From positions 64,501 to 128,500 of the forward strand of contig OX485807.1 of NCBI GenBank assembly GCA_950295325.1: a stretch of DNA of 64,000 nucleotides, given 5' to 3'. The notes under the pieces were generated by a model. It was not told where the DNA came from, did no database searches, and worked only from the letters and a program-made list of their open reading frames with translations. Position numbers and translations under genes: made by a program. The stretch comes from Polytrichum commune. Its lineage: Eukaryota; Streptophyta; Polytrichopsida; Polytrichales; Polytrichaceae. How positions within the stretch are numbered: the stretch's first letter is position 1; each line of letters opens with the position of its first letter. Shown in pieces: positions 14,201 to 26,464 of the stretch.

Positions 14201-15115
14201 GTAAATGTAATACGTTCCCCTATCAATTCATGTCATTCGAGGGTTGTCAATTCAAATAAATTCCTAAATGTTTATAAAATTCTCTAATTCTTTTAATATT
14301 TTTCAATATCCAAGTTTTTTTTTTGAGAATATTTTTTTTTATGTCCTCATTGCTAATTGACACCACTTGTAGCTTATTCGAATATAAAGTTCACTCTTCA
14401 ACATTAACCATATCAAAGAAACTACATTGAAAAGTTTGTCCCCCAAAAACATTCATTGGTTTGATAGATTTTCATTTTCTAAAACTAATTACTATTATCA
14501 ACCTAGGATGGAAAATTGAGCCATGCAAATATGCAAAGTTTTCATGTGATATAATTTTGCATTGTTAAAATACACCGTTTGTAGATCTATGGACTTTGGC
14601 AGACCATTTGACTTTGGTGGATTTTTTCAAATTGAAGAAGCACATTTTCAAATGCTTTTTTAATTTCTTGCTTCAATATTTGAGATTCTCGTGAATCAAA
14701 GATTCAACTTAAATAGAAATAATATTTTATGAAAGGTACATGGTTTGCAAAATTCAACGTAAATTTTGGAAAGCCCTCGTTGGGCCTCATGTTGTCTTAA
14801 GATTTCAATGTTCCACATGGTGTGTAACTTTACACAACTTCTTTGGAAAGAGAACAAATAGCTTCTTTGGCCATATGATGATATTCTTTATGACCAACCA
14901 GTAGGCATGTGTACTAGTTATTATTGCTCATTCAGACACACATAATTCAATTGGAAAATGGATCCACTCACTTTCCAAGCATTTGGGTCGGGAGGATGTA
15001 GAATCTTTTGCATCAACTTCTTCAATAATTCCTCTGCAATTGGTACAGCAATTTCTCGATCCATATCAATGCTAGGCATGGCTACCTCCATCTTTGAACT
15101 CTTTTTGGGCGCCAT
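1..15115 (-). CDS. DLEC1: DLEC1/CFAP81 (FAP81) flagellar central-apparatus protein, 15 exons, 3' end off the left edge
   Basis: Homologue of DLEC1/CFAP81, an ASH/MSP-domain protein that in Chlamydomonas (FAP81) belongs to the C1 projections of the axonemal central pair. I read exons at 14972-15115, 13798-14115, 12758-12961, 11291-11545, 11018-11101, 10487-10610, 9746-9812, 8718-9238, 7342-8366, 6417-6791, 5090-5433, 3520-4322, 2238-2518, 368-484 and 1-95. All phases join without a stop and give about 1,585 residues; human DLEC1 is about 1,755. Family matches include LERMMRRINFLNNPRYRR (about residues 312-329), PPIVVFDGFEAGKVYVAHLH across exons 6-7, FPPFLDLGICLTCHLVTISY in exon 8, and VYNSSPFHISVEWEVM in exon 13. 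At least five ASH-like beta repeats are visible. The start is the first in-frame ATG (15113-15115, AGCATGGCG) after an upstream TGA; an out-of-frame ATG at 15154-15156 precedes it. The exon 13 donor (TTA|gtgcct) is weak, and exons 1-3 are little conserved, so their borders are less certain. Flowering plants lack this gene, so expression is probably in sperm cells (inference). Confidence 0.87.
536..549. repeat. Target-site duplication, left copy, of the SINE
   Basis: TCAATACCATCATA, identical to 913-926. The two copies bound the tRNA-derived element exactly. Confidence 0.85.
550..912 (-). mobile_element. tRNA-derived SINE with 14-bp target-site duplication, in DLEC1 intron 13
   Basis: Read on the minus strand, the 912 end carries a tRNA-like head: an A-box-like TTGGCTTGGTGGTAAGG (about 882-898) and, some 30 bases on, a B-box-like GGTTCTATTCC (844-854; consensus GGTTCGANNCC). 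The body runs to a short TCTATCTATC tail at 550. The 14-bp sequence TCAATACCATCATA occurs perfectly on both sides (536-549 and 913-926). A tRNA head, simple tail and long perfect target duplication are the standard features of a SINE. At 363 bp it is longer than the common plant Au-SINE type; I do not recognise the family. Confidence 0.85.
913..926. repeat. Target-site duplication, right copy, of the SINE
   Basis: TCAATACCATCATA, identical to 536-549. The perfect match suggests a fairly recent insertion. Confidence 0.85.
9331..9380. repeat. Interstitial telomere-like tract (TTTAGGG)n in DLEC1 intron 7
   Basis: About three TTTAGGG/TTTAGG units preceded by degenerate TTTTAAGG units. This is the Arabidopsis-type plant telomere motif. 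The tract is too short to be a telomere and lies in an intron. Confidence 0.7.
11193..11248. repeat. (TA)n-(GA)n microsatellite in DLEC1 intron 4
   Basis: About 25 bases of TA repeats run directly into about 31 bases of GA repeats, between exons 4 and 5. Confidence 0.95.
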
Positions 15116-15470
15116 GCTTTCTGAAATTTGGAGGGAGTGTGGGAGGATCTTTCCATTTTTAAGCAAGATTTGGTGCACTCCCTCTAAATTTTGAAAATGT
15201 GGTGTTTTCAATGAGGGATTTCACCTACGTCAAATTTTTACAATTCTTTTTTCTTGAGAAATATCTCACGTTTATTTAAGTGTGCTTCTAATGATGGTAA
15301 TTTCAGTTTCTAATTTTAGGTCAGTCAAAAGATAGGTTTTGGTTTGCAGTGAGCTTTACCTAGATCCACTGGCGATGCCCTAAGTTAGTATGATTCAGGG
15401 GTCTCAGGACAGTGGGTGGTGATAGATATTTGCAATTGATTGATCCTTGTCAAGAATATTAATGTGCGGG

Positions 15471-15500
15471 GGTTTAGGGTTTAGGGTTCAGGGTTCAGTA
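15471..15500. repeat. Interstitial telomere-like tract
   Basis: Two TTTAGGG units followed by GGTTCAGGGTTCAG variants, about 360 bases upstream of the DLEC1 start codon. Confidence 0.6.
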
Positions 15501-16265
15501 TTTATGCAAACAGTTACATTTGACTTGCAGTTACACATCCATGTTGTCATGCAGTTTGCACGATTGGTTTCGTGACTTTATTGAGTTTTTTCCCTCTAGG
15601 ACTTCCTGGAATTTTTTGGTTTAGTCTTGTGAGATAATAATAGAATGACATGCCTGGGAGTAGTTTTTTTGTACAAACTTAGACCATGTTGCTATTGCTG
15701 GACCACAAGCTATTCCATAGAGAAATTAGTATGCCAAAAATAATTATAGAATCTACTATAGAACACACAATGTGGCGGTGGTAAGGTTGTTGCCCCACTG
15801 TTCCAGAAACAATAAGGTGGCATGCTTGGACTACATAGGACCATGTTGGAGTGATTAATAATTCATCTCCATGGGTGCAATGGAACGGCAGAGATGCAAA
15901 CCATCGATTATACATGTTCAAAGTCGTACTACAAATTAGGCTAGGGATTCATGATACTACGCAAAATGATATGTTATGAATGTGGAAATGCAGCGATAGA
16001 TATTGTAACCTGTATGTGACTATTTTTAGGTCATTTGACTCCAGAAATGGGGACAAAACTCCATATTAGTCTAGTGGAGTCAAATTGGAATGAAGGAAAT
16101 TGATTCTAAAGTCTGGGAAGCCAAACGGTTGATGGGAGTGAAAGCACATCATGATGATTTCACACCGGCTAGTTCCCTAGAGTGGGGGAGTGTGGTAGCC
16201 TCCATGAGATAGAGGGTAATGTCAACTTGATGGTCCAATTGAAAGAAGACTTGAGGCTCCCTAAA

Positions 16266-16640
16266 CTACATTCTCAAATAGTGGTGGAAACTTATCTCTA
16301 ACGGGGTCGTACATGGGACATTCCAACACAAGTGTGCCTCATTTTCAATTGCATTATAAGAGCAAATGTTGCATAATCTATTATCTGTAGAGACAAGGAT
16401 AGTCGACCACCATCCATTTTCAATAGCAAGTTGATGATTTGAGTTGAGGTAAGCAACAACGATCTTGTCTTGTGGTGGTGTCAATGGGTGCTTCAAGTAC
16501 AATTCACATTCGTATTTGAGAAAATCCTTGAGGTGGAGGTAATGTAGTTTCTTCCTTGTGAGATGGAAAGAGTTCCACTCTTTAGCAAGGAAAACCTTCT
16601 TGATATTTATCAAATGTGAATTTTGATTTTATTGGGTTGT
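16266..16640 (-). mobile_element. Non-LTR retrotransposon C-terminal remnant (different family from copies A-D)
   Basis: The minus strand encodes a 115-residue open stretch with VVAYLNSNHQLAIENGWW, then a Cys/His cluster (LCNIC, ENEAHLCW, NVPC). This resembles the conserved patch and zinc knuckle that follow the reverse transcriptase in many LINEs (pattern N/RLAIExGRWxxI, then CxxC...ExHxxxxC). It has no polymerase motif and is broken on both sides. I call it a decayed LINE tail; assignment is by motif only. Confidence 0.6.
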
Positions 16641-16929
16641 CGTGGGGTTCCCATTGATGTAGACCCCATAATGCCTTCCACATGGTTGTCAATTTGTGCT
16701 AGATGTTAAATCCTTGTTTAGCGAGGTGTCATGAAAGTGAGGTTGCTTGACTAAGTAACCAAGAGGAGGGTAGGTGGGCAAGCCGTTGTTGAAAACCCAT
16801 GGTGAGCTTAAGAGGGTATAGTTCTATGGGAAGTTCTTTAAATTTGGCCAACATACATGGTAGCTTGTAAAAGAACATACTTTAACGCAAGACATTATAT
16901 GAATCAATTGTCAATCTTGTAGGGGCTCT

Positions 16930-17215
16930 TTAAACTAGAGCCCCTTCATCCACAATGGATGTGTTTACATAGACGCCACAAATCTCAACCCTACAAAATA
17001 GACTATATACTAGACAAATTATTGTGTACTAGTAAACTATGCACGTATTTAGAGTTAGGAGGGCCTACATGCCAACTTCTAACCCACCATCTAAAACCAA
17101 CCCATGGTCCATCCCACCACCTTCCCAATGAACCCATCCGCATATTGTTACTAGATGAGCTTATGGAGACATTACGATTCCCTAGCCATTGTTATCGATG
17201 CTAAAATTGGATTGT
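16930..17215 (+). pseudogene. Possible APE-type endonuclease remnant
   Basis: An 81-residue open stretch contains KIDYILDKLLC and LCTYLELGG. This recalls the 'KIDYI...L...G.SDH' end of LINE-type exonuclease-endonuclease-phosphatase domains, but the SDH triplet is absent and the frame soon breaks. Weak evidence. Confidence 0.25.
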
Positions 17216-19261
17216 GAATATGTGTTCCTCATGCATGGAAGTATGGGTGTGCAAAGGTGAATGTTGGGCCAATGCATATACATTTAGGTACTTACATAGG
17301 CAAATAGGGGAAGAGATAGTGATTACGAGAGGGCTCCAAATTCACATTTGAAAGTTGCACATAAGGTTACCTGCCAATACCGACATCCATGTCTATCTCA
17401 TGAATTTCACCGCATAGAGGGTTTAGGGTGGGGGTCATGATGAGAGAAGGGGGCATCTTGCATAGCAATGCATGATCATGAATAAAGGATAGCTCCTTTG
17501 ATAAGTCTTGAATTTGTGGAGATTTTGGATGAGGTGGGTGATGATCTCATTGGGCTATTCTCATGTGGCCTCCAATTACACCAAGTTTGTTGGGCATTTG
17601 GTATTCTCCGCTTTATTTTAGGACTTGGTTGGAACACATCATAATCCATGTCATAGTCTATGAGCAAATGACCTATTTCAAAATGGACAACTTGTGGACT
17701 TAGTAATTCTAGTGTAGAGTAACTCGAATCACTTGGGAAAGAAGTGCAATTGGGACTTTAGGGTTATAAATGTCATCATATTATCGTGAAATCATTAGAA
17801 ATTTGTTTGAGTTGTTATATCACTTAAAGTAGGGAGGGAATGGCACATAAATTCAATACCAACATTGCAACATCTTTCTTGGCACTCACACCAATATCAC
17901 ACATCACAAATGAACCCCCTCCATCTTTGAAGATATTTCAACAATGTTGTGTTTTCAACCACACTTGTGTCATAACGATAATATAATTATCTAAGAAGGC
18001 ATTTAACCTCAATCCGAATGACCTCCTTTACTGAGGTTGAGCTCCAATACTCCTTAGCTTACATTCTAATGATTTGAATGATATGTATTCGCATTATACG
18101 GTGCAACATGTTTGACTTGTCGCAAAATATCTCTTGTGAGAATAATACACATCTCAAACTCAACTATTAGTTAGAAAGCAATTCAAAAGCCATGGCTTTG
18201 GAGCAACTACTTTGTTGAGAAATGTATACCTTTGCATGGTTACTTCCTCCTTAGAGGGCATGATTTGGTTACTATAGTCCTAGCAACATAAATTTAAAGC
18301 AACCAACTTAATGAATCCAAGATGCAAGCAATAACATGTTGATTCTCATTAAAACCTCCAAAATAATGTCAACAACAAGGTCACAAATCATATCAAGTGG
18401 TGTTGAAGGTCGGAATTCCAAAAGAACAAGAATATATTTTTAAAAGCTTTGTGATGCGCCCAATAATTGCCCTCACAAGTCAACTAAGAAGATGTCACAA
18501 AAATTTGTTAAACAAAGTGTGGTTTCGACAATTTGAAACTTTGAAGAAACCAATAGCTTCAAGTGTACAAAACCTTGAATTGAATCCAATCCAAACCCTA
18601 GAACGTGAGTAAAAAAAAAGTGTCAAATTTTGTGATGAAGTTTGATCCCAATGAGAGATGATGTTGATGAAGTTGAGCAAGCATGTGCATCTCTCGACGA
18701 TTCCCATATGGCCACGGTGTCCAAGCAACACCACATCATCACAGCATGCTCCGCCACTTCTTCCTTCCCCTAGGACACCACCATTACTAGAGGCCCTTCC
18801 CTAATTGGCTTTAGTTAGGAGAGTTGAGCTTTGCTAATTCCTCCTTACGATATAGGAGTTTGTCTTGTTCACACAACAATGGGTGGATTTCACTTCATTT
18901 AACGGTGGGCAAGTATTGGGGTGTTTTATTTTATCCATTGTTCTCACTTGGTGGAGTTTTATCTCTAGCCTAAACACATTGCCTAAAAGTTGAGTCCCAC
19001 ATCCCAACCTTTTTGAGTGACCTCTATTTTTGTTAAGGTATGTGGGTGTTATTCCGTTAGTTTTTCATGTTCTCAAACTTCTACCGATCATCTTTAGGCC
19101 ACAAAACTTGTGTTGCATTAACAAGTCTATGATGAGATATTAGAAATCATCACATTCAAACTCATACTTCCCTTTATTTAGTTATGATTATGAAAAGTGC
19201 ATGTGAATGGACACTAAAAAGACAAGTGTTTAAAATCAAAGTTGGACTACGTGGCTCAACA

Positions 19262-19800
19262 ATCGGCATAATTGGGGGGGGGGGGGGGTATGACCACTTA
19301 ATGAGCACGAGAATCCTCACTTTGAAAATGAATGAGATATTCATCTAAGCTCCAAACATTATAAGGAAAGCGACTACAACCTTGAGTTGTAATTGCTAAC
19401 CATCTTTTAGTCAAGTAGATGTGTCTAGTTCGGTTACTTCTTGTAAATGAACACTTGCATTTAAGGGGTATGTGGTTTGTTGTGGCTCCAAGAACGAATA
19501 TCAAACAAATTGGATTGCATGCTCAAAAGACGATAACCGTTTTAGCTTCAATATTCAACATAATTAGGGGGTCCTATAAATGACCATTTAATGAACAAAC
19601 GAGTATTCACTTTGATAATGAATAAGATATTCATACAAGCTCCAAAAACTGCAGAGAAAGCGGCTATGGTCTCAATTTGGATTTGCTACCTATTTCATAC
19701 AAATCATATGATTCATGTCCTAGGGGAAGTGGGTCAATCATGAAAAGTAAGCTTTCAAGACCCGTGTGGTTTGGGATTCACCGTTATTTGCCAATAATGA
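19262..19800. repeat. Diverged tandem duplication, unit about 290 bp
   Basis: The stretch from CGGCATAATT (19264) through a G15 run, TGACCACTTAATGA, GATATTCATCTAAGCTCCAA and AAGCGACTA recurs from about 19556 as CAACATAATT, TGACCATTTAATGA, GATATTCATACAAGCTCCAA and AAAGCGGCTA. The similar order of several matches about 290 bases apart shows an old duplication. No function is evident. Confidence 0.7.
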
Positions 19801-20239
19801 CATTGCCCAATCAAGAGACTCAAAAGTTGCTAGTCATCATTGTAGCTCAACACATGCCGAAATAGGGTGGGTTAAGGGTGCCTCGGTAGTTAAGGTTGCG
19901 ATATTATCCTCACCACATCGTTCGCCTCCAAGATTTGACTATACTTAGGACATTGGTGCGAAATCCTAGCAAGTAAGACTAGTTTTATGATCTCAAGACC
20001 CCAAAATAAAACCAGGTGAGGAGGAGGCATAAGTTACTTCGCATAGGTCACTTAATTTAGGCTAACTTGAGTAAGACTCAATCTTAGTCTCCAACCCAAT
20101 TTGTAATGAACCTCTGCTCAATCGTGTTAAATTGTTCACATTCACAATTAATTCACCCAAAACTTACCACATGAATAAGCGACCAATTATTGATCTAGAG
20201 GTCCACCTCTCAATTTGAAGACACGCACAAAACACAACA

Positions 20240-20735
20240 TAAGCTTAAATGACTTACACAACTGGCCAGCGCTTCTGTATGTGTCTCTGTGGTGGGTATA
20301 ACCAGCGTGTGGTCGATTTAACAAGCCCCTGTAATTATTACATGAGTGGTCACTGTTGGCTAATGGAAAGCTGGTCTCCAGTTCACCAAACCTCCCGTGC
20401 GAGTGACGCCTCCTGAATTGTTTGCAGGCACAGACAAATTAGGGTTGCACGTAGGCTCCTCGTTGGGTGTCCCACACAATACCATACCATACCGGACTTC
20501 CCACCGCATCGCCACGCTACATAGCTTTCTCGTTATTTTTCACCAGGTTTTGCTTCCCTTCCAGTTCTATTGTGAGTGTTCTGGGGTGTGTGTGTGTTTT
20601 TTTTCTGGGAAGCGTTGCATTTAGAGTTTATTGTTCTTGAGTTCGATGTTTCTTTTTCTTCTCGGCGTAAGATACACGTGCCGGATCGATTGTGTTGCAG
20701 CAGCGACTCATTGATCGTTGGTGAGATCTTCGACG
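20240..20735 (+). promoter_or_regulatory. Presumed promoter and 5' leader of the proteasome beta-5 gene
   Basis: This non-coding stretch directly precedes the ATG at 20736. It contains ATTAGGGTT (near 20440), close to the plant telo-box, and a short CCATA repeat near 20480. I see no clear TATA box, so the transcription start is unknown. Confidence 0.35.
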
Positions 20736-23657
20736 ATGTTGGATCTGAGTGCCTTGGAGCCACCCACGCTCCATACTTTATCGTCTAGCGTGGAGCCTCA
20801 TTTGTATGCCGCTCCGAGCTTCCAGTTGCCTGCTGTTGCTGATGTAAGTTTCTCATAGGCGTGGTTGTGGTTGACGCAAGTCAGCGTAGACAAGAATCAG
20901 TGTCGCACAGAAACTTCTCAATGAGCTAGGATCAAATGGATCGAGCTTTGATTCTGGCATGGTATTTCGGACGTTTTTGTAATTAGGGTTTCTCAAATAT
21001 TGCGGATATGTATCATTTAATTTCAGGGTTTCAAGTCGTCTTCTCCGTCACTAGGGGTACCCGGACTGAATTGTTTCTTCTGGCTCATTATGGAGAATCT
21101 GATCTTCAATTCTATATTATTTCTATGGGTTTGCAGGAAAATCGTTCTGAATTGCGCTGTAGCTGTACAACTCTTTCCGGATGACTGGTGGATATCGAGT
21201 TTTTCGATCATCGTGTAGTTTCTGACATGGTATGTGTTTATGTACATCCGTTTTTGCAGCTGGATGGTTTTCAGAAAGCAGCTGTGCAGATGGTAAAGCC
21301 CGCAAAGGGTACAACTACTCTGGCCTTCGTTTTCAAGCATGGTGTCATCGTGGCTGCTGACTCACGGGCCAGCATGGGCAACTACATTTGTATGCTTCTT
21401 ACTGAATCATCTCTGCAGGAATTGTTCTGATTAAGTCTATCAGAATTATTTTTGTAATTAGCATTGAAATTTAAGTAGGAGTTTGTTCGTAGTAAGTTGT
21501 CAGCATGGTTCTACAGTTATGAAGCCTCAAATCATTCAAGGTCATTCAAAATTGTGACTGTGAATGCACTCAATGCTGTACATGTTACTTATAACAGTTT
21601 TATCAGTATAGTGTTCTGGGTCAAATGATATGTCACTATTTAATTATAGCAGTATGTGTGGTCTCTTTCCATCCATTTGAAAGTTTGGTCTCTACTGGTT
21701 CCCCTGACTTATAATTTGACTTTTATTTGAGCATGTAGCTCCCTGGATTGGATATCTCTCCTTATCTAAACCTTACCCCCCCCCCCCCCCCCCTCCCTCC
21801 CTCCCTCCCTTTGTTATCATATCTCAAGTGCTGTCTACTGATACTGTCAGGGAAATATTACTTATAATAGTATTGGTATTCCCTTTGCAGCCTCACAAAC
21901 AGTGAAGAAAATATTGGAAATCAATCCCTACTTGTTAGGCACTATGGCCGGAGGTGCTGCCGATTGCCAATTCTGGCAACGAAACCTAGGCACACGGGTA
22001 TTTTGCCCTTTTACCTGCTATCAGTTTATATGTTTGCAAAATAGTACAAAGTGAATTATGGGCCTTTCCACAATCTTTTGGCTTTGAGTTACGCGAGTCT
22101 TCAAGTTTGAGGACTAAGTGTAGCATGATGTGTTGTGTACTGAAGTAGTGAAGTGGGTCAGAGTAGCATGCGAAACAAAAAATGGCCCATGGAAGCTTAA
22201 GCTATCAAGCCAGTGTTTAGTTATGGAATAATGGCTCAAGCTTAGTGTGCTGCTTTTGTTGACCTTGGCAGTGCCGGCTGCACGAGTTAGCAAATAAGAG
22301 GCGTATTTCAGTAACAGGTGCTTCAAAATTGCTCGCAAATACTCTCTATTCGTATAGAGGCATGGGTCTATCCATGGGCACTATGATTGCTGGCTGGGAT
22401 GAAACGGTAAATTTCTTCTTCTAATAGACACCCTTGATATGAGGTCTAAATTAACATGCAGAAAATTGAAGCTGCCGATGTTGATATGAGAATTTGTATT
22501 TCAACTTGGGAAGCACTGGCCCACCTGTGCTATTGCATGTGTTGAGAATCCTTTAATGATGGTGCCTTTATTGATCTCTTCGTCCCAGCATGCAAATTCT
22601 GCAAATTTTACTGGCACAATATGCCAAGTTTACATTGGACACCTTCGGTTATCCAGTTAACTGGAGGTGAAATCAGATGCTTGTGCTAGAACCTATAGAA
22701 ATCTAATAAATTCTATTGCTTTCGTTGCATCATTCTGGTTTTTGATGGAAGTAGTCGAGTTGCATTGGTGTGAATATCTGCAAGGGTGCAGTCTTGACCT
22801 TGACATTTGCTGTGTTGTAATATGAATGTGGATGGCAGGGCCCGGGTCTATACTATGTGGACAGTGAAGGTGGCAGGGTGAAGGGCACACGCTTTTCTGT
22901 TGGATCTGGATCTACTTATGCATATGGTGTACTCGATACAGGGTAAGATATTACGATGGAGGATCGAGAATTGGACACATTTGTCTTGTGACATTTTTTT
23001 AAATGTCTAAAAAAGACATGCTGTCCAGTTTTGGGCTGACAAGGTCTTTTTTTGATATTGATACTTTATGTTGCTATCAGCGTGCTTTTCAATTAGATGT
23101 AAGATAACAATCGTTTTCACAAAGTTCCTGGGATGGTGACATCGATTCATTATCTGAAGTGTGCTGGTGGTTGCTTGTGTTTTCAGATTCAATTGGGACA
23201 TGTCTATTGAGGAAGCAGTAGAGCTTGCTCGTCGTGCTATATACCATGCCACTTTCCGTGATGGAGCTAGTGGTGGTGTAGTTAGTGGTAAGCAATGCTT
23301 GTTCTTGTATTTTGTAGGCGGTTGATGACCTGTTTCACCTATCCTATTGCTCTATCCAGTGGTGTTGCTCATTATACCCTAAATCTTGAGTAAGGATCTG
23401 ATCTAGTTTGGCAAGAAAGTCATTACACACCTTCGTTAGTGATTTGTGGCCTCTCTTGCATTTCAAAGCCTCCTTTGTTATTCAGTTCTATGGAAGTTGC
23501 AGAACTGCACTAAGACCTTCTTGCTTTTGCAGTTTACTATGTAGGTCCTGCTGGGTGGAAGAAAATGTCAGGTACCGATGTCGGTGAACTTCATTACAGT
23601 TACTATCCAGTCCAGGAGGCCCCAGCTGAGGCAGAGATGGGTGAGGCATCAGCATAG
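20736..23657 (+). CDS. PBE: 20S proteasome beta-5 subunit, seven exons, complete
   Basis: Catalytic beta-5 subunit of the 20S proteasome, giving the chymotrypsin-like activity inside the core particle. Exons: 20736-20843, 21260-21389, 21891-21997, 22272-22406, 22839-22942, 23187-23287 and 23533-23657; all junctions are GT-AG and in phase, giving 269 residues. The propeptide is 53 residues and ends [10 protein letters not shown], so the mature enzyme starts at Thr54 (Thr1). Counting from Thr1, Asp17, Lys33 and Met45 are all present ([22 protein letters not shown]), as required for catalysis and the beta-5 S1 pocket. Other family signatures are [31 protein letters not shown] and [10 protein letters not shown]. 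Length and sequence match Arabidopsis PBE1 (274 residues). No defect is seen. Confidence 0.98.
21776..21811. repeat. Poly-C tract followed by (CCCT)n in proteasome intron 2
   Basis: About 18 consecutive C residues run into four or five CCCT units. Simple-sequence DNA, 80 bases upstream of exon 3. Confidence 0.95.
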
Positions 23658-25108
23658 ACATAATGGAGTCAACTGTCCCTGTAGATCTCCACCATGCTTA
23701 CACAACAATCAACGGTGTTAGAGAAGTCCACCAACCTCTTTGAGGTCTGTGAATAGAACCAACGATGGAGGTTTTTGGGATTATGTCAGTTATCCCCATG
23801 TTGTCCTCAATGATCTAGGTATACCCTTTTATGGAAATTCTGTATACATTGCAGTTCGCCATTCCTTTTTCATATGGTCTGTCATTTCAAGAATGAGTGT
23901 TTGCCTGTATGGGAAATCTTTGGAAGGGAGCTGGTATCATGACTTGCCTCTGCAGAATAAGACTTGTAGAAATTTGTACAATGAAGTGGAGAACCCTGAA
24001 TGGTCAAATAAAATACTTAGGTGGCAATAGTTTAAATATATCTCAGACAATGTGGACATACTCTTGTGAAGTAATCTATGACCTCGATACCCAAGCGAAG
24101 AGCTTTCGAACTCTCTGGAAGTCTGTGTTTCTCCTCCCAGTTTTAAGGCAAATGTGATCTGAGTAAGTTGCCTACAGAATTGGAGTAAATATCCAACCAA
24201 TTGTATTGAGGTTAATAGCTGTTGCTTTCATAATTGTTGCATTAACACCATTAAGACTGTTAGATGACCTTTTCCTTGGGAGAAGTGAAACCCCCACTCC
24301 CAACACTTCCTTTGCATTGTGAAGAATTTGATCCTTGGCATCCGGCGGCTATAATAGGAGGAAGTTAGAATATTCAGGATCATCTCCCTAGTTATCACAT
24401 TTGATTGAAACCGTCACTTTGGGAGGGGTAAAGTGTTCCAACTACAATCCATTAAGCAACATTGAGACTTAGTAGGTATGTGTGGCCACCGAAAGCACCT
24501 GAGGCGACCTCACCTTGGAGATTGCATCAACCAGTTGTGGGTCCCTGGCATTACAGTGCCATTACACTCTTCCTAGACACCCACATTTTGTTCAATTTTT
24601 CTAAGGTAGAACCGCAACCCTTATTGTCACACATAACTCACATGCAAGTTTTTATTAAATTTACAAACAATTCAGGCAACATTAAATATGAGCGTTGATG
24701 TCAATTTATAAATGGAATAGTTATTATTGCCGTTGCTATTTGGTGAAAAGGAGAATTTTTGGTGTGATACAAAATAATTACATTGGTAGGAACACGTTTT
24801 ATCGTCTTAACAATTGAGCTTGACCTTTTATTGCCCTTGGGTGCACTCCAATGCACTTGGAACTTTCATGCCACCAACATTATGATCAGGTCATTAGCTT
24901 GAGCATTTGTACGATCAATAAGTCAAGTGTGGAAGTCGACTCTGGAATGAAGATGTTGAAAAATCAATCTTTATTTCAACATATTTAAAGGGAACCAAAA
25001 GTTAAAAACTTGAAGTTCTCAAGTTGGGGCAGTATGCAAGTGTTTTTCTTGATTTGGATGAGGGTGAAGGATTCAAATATAAATTTTTGTGTCAAGTTAG
25101 AACATCTG

Positions 25109-25130
25109 TTTGAGGATTCGAATCCTCAAA
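25109..25130. repeat. 22-bp perfect palindrome
   Basis: Arms TTTGAGGATTC and GAATCCTCAAA meet at TTCGAA with no spacer. The right arm is followed by a second TCCTCAAA. Confidence 0.9.
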
Positions 25131-25629
25131 TCCTCAAATGCATATTCTTGTTGGTGATGTGATCGAGGGCATTATGAAAGATCCAATGATCTTAGTGTGG
25201 ACATTCGCTAGAACACCTTGGGCTTGGAACCCCACATGGCACATGAGAAAGTGCCCGTTCACAACACCCAAGAATATTATTTAGAATATCTTCACCCAAG
25301 TCTTTAGGCTAATAGGATACAAAGTTGTCCATGAGTCACTTCATGGATAACTTAGGACTTGGGATCACATAACAATGATTACTAATCAATGAAGTCCATA
25401 GCAAGACTTCCCCGGACCATGTTTATGCCCTCACATTGCACAAATGCATTTGAAAGGTTGCATCCCAAAGCATCATACCTAAGTAATCCAAAGATGTCGA
25501 GGAGCCCCCCTCATGACCTTCCAAAGAGTTACATGGAGGAAGACTTGCATATGGCAACCCAGGCCTTGGGTCCAATTGATCATGTGTATAATTATTTGGC
25601 TCAAAAATTGAGCTTCCCAATTAGTAGGT

Positions 25630-25790
25630 AGTGTTCATGAATATCAACTTTATAGCATGATGTACAAAAATACAAATAAAATCAAACTCTTAGGATGTCA
25701 ACATTGGAACAATAAACCAATTTTAAGACTACCTCACTCAATATATTTATTTTATCAATACTTTGAAAATACTCAGCTTAGGGATCGATG
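25630..25790 (+). repeat. 161-bp direct repeat, copy 1
   Basis: Begins AGTGTTCATGAATATC and ends CTTAGGGATCGATG. It differs from copy 2 at only two positions. A further CTTAGGGATCGATG follows at once. Neither copy ends in CA, and I see no primer-binding site, so an LTR pair is not supported. Confidence 0.95.
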
Positions 25791-26464
25791 CCTTAGGGAT
25801 CGATGCCTAAAGATATGATGTCCACCTTGGCTTGGCATTTGTCTGGAATTGCACCTTATGCCATATTGATGTTGTGCAGCTTCACTTGACGCCAAATATG
25901 AACCCCTCATTAACACACAAAATCTTCATGACCTTCAGAACCCCTTCACAATCTACATACAAAAGCTCTAAGTATCACACAAAGGATGTGCATATATGCA
26001 AGGCATCCATGGCTGAAAACCCAATGCCATAGAGGTGGTCGGATATAGCCTGATGAAGAAGCCACACAATGTTGTTGAGGTGAGGAAGAATTCAAGGAGG
26101 AAAGCTCTGAAAGGCAACGGTATATAAAAGAGACTGCACGTTGTTTTGAAGTGAATGCACATTGTTTAGAGAGGGAGTTTACAATCTTGCAATCGAAGAA
26201 CTTAAAAAGAAAATATTGTTCTTAAATCTAGTTAAGTAGCAAGTTGTCTTAGAGAAGGCAAGGAAATCCAAAAAAATGGCAAATTATATGTTGTCCTGAA
26301 AGATCCCACTATGTGAATGATAATCTGAAGAGGGGATAGGTGTTTAGGATTTAGAGTTTACGGTACATCAAGCTCATCATTTGCTAATTTCTTAGAGGAT
26401 GAAGTCCATGTGAATCTTAAAGTTTATTGATTACCCAAGAATAACCTTGTGGTTTTTAGAACCC

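Larger units (their letters stand above)
15116..20735. other. Intergenic region between DLEC1 and the proteasome gene
   Basis: The two genes are transcribed away from each other from opposite ends of this 5.6-kb interval. It holds a TTTAGGG tract, a LINE-tail remnant near 16.3-16.6 kb, a possible endonuclease remnant near 16.96-17.2 kb, a G15 run at 19274-19288 and a diverged tandem duplication at about 19.26-19.8 kb. I see no intact gene. The DLEC1 promoter should lie just right of 15115 and the proteasome promoter just left of 20736, but I recognise no convincing core element for either. Confidence 0.6.

Noticed and set aside
18397-18734. Overlapping frames on both strands
   Set aside because: No recognisable domain; composition like the surrounding intergenic DNA.
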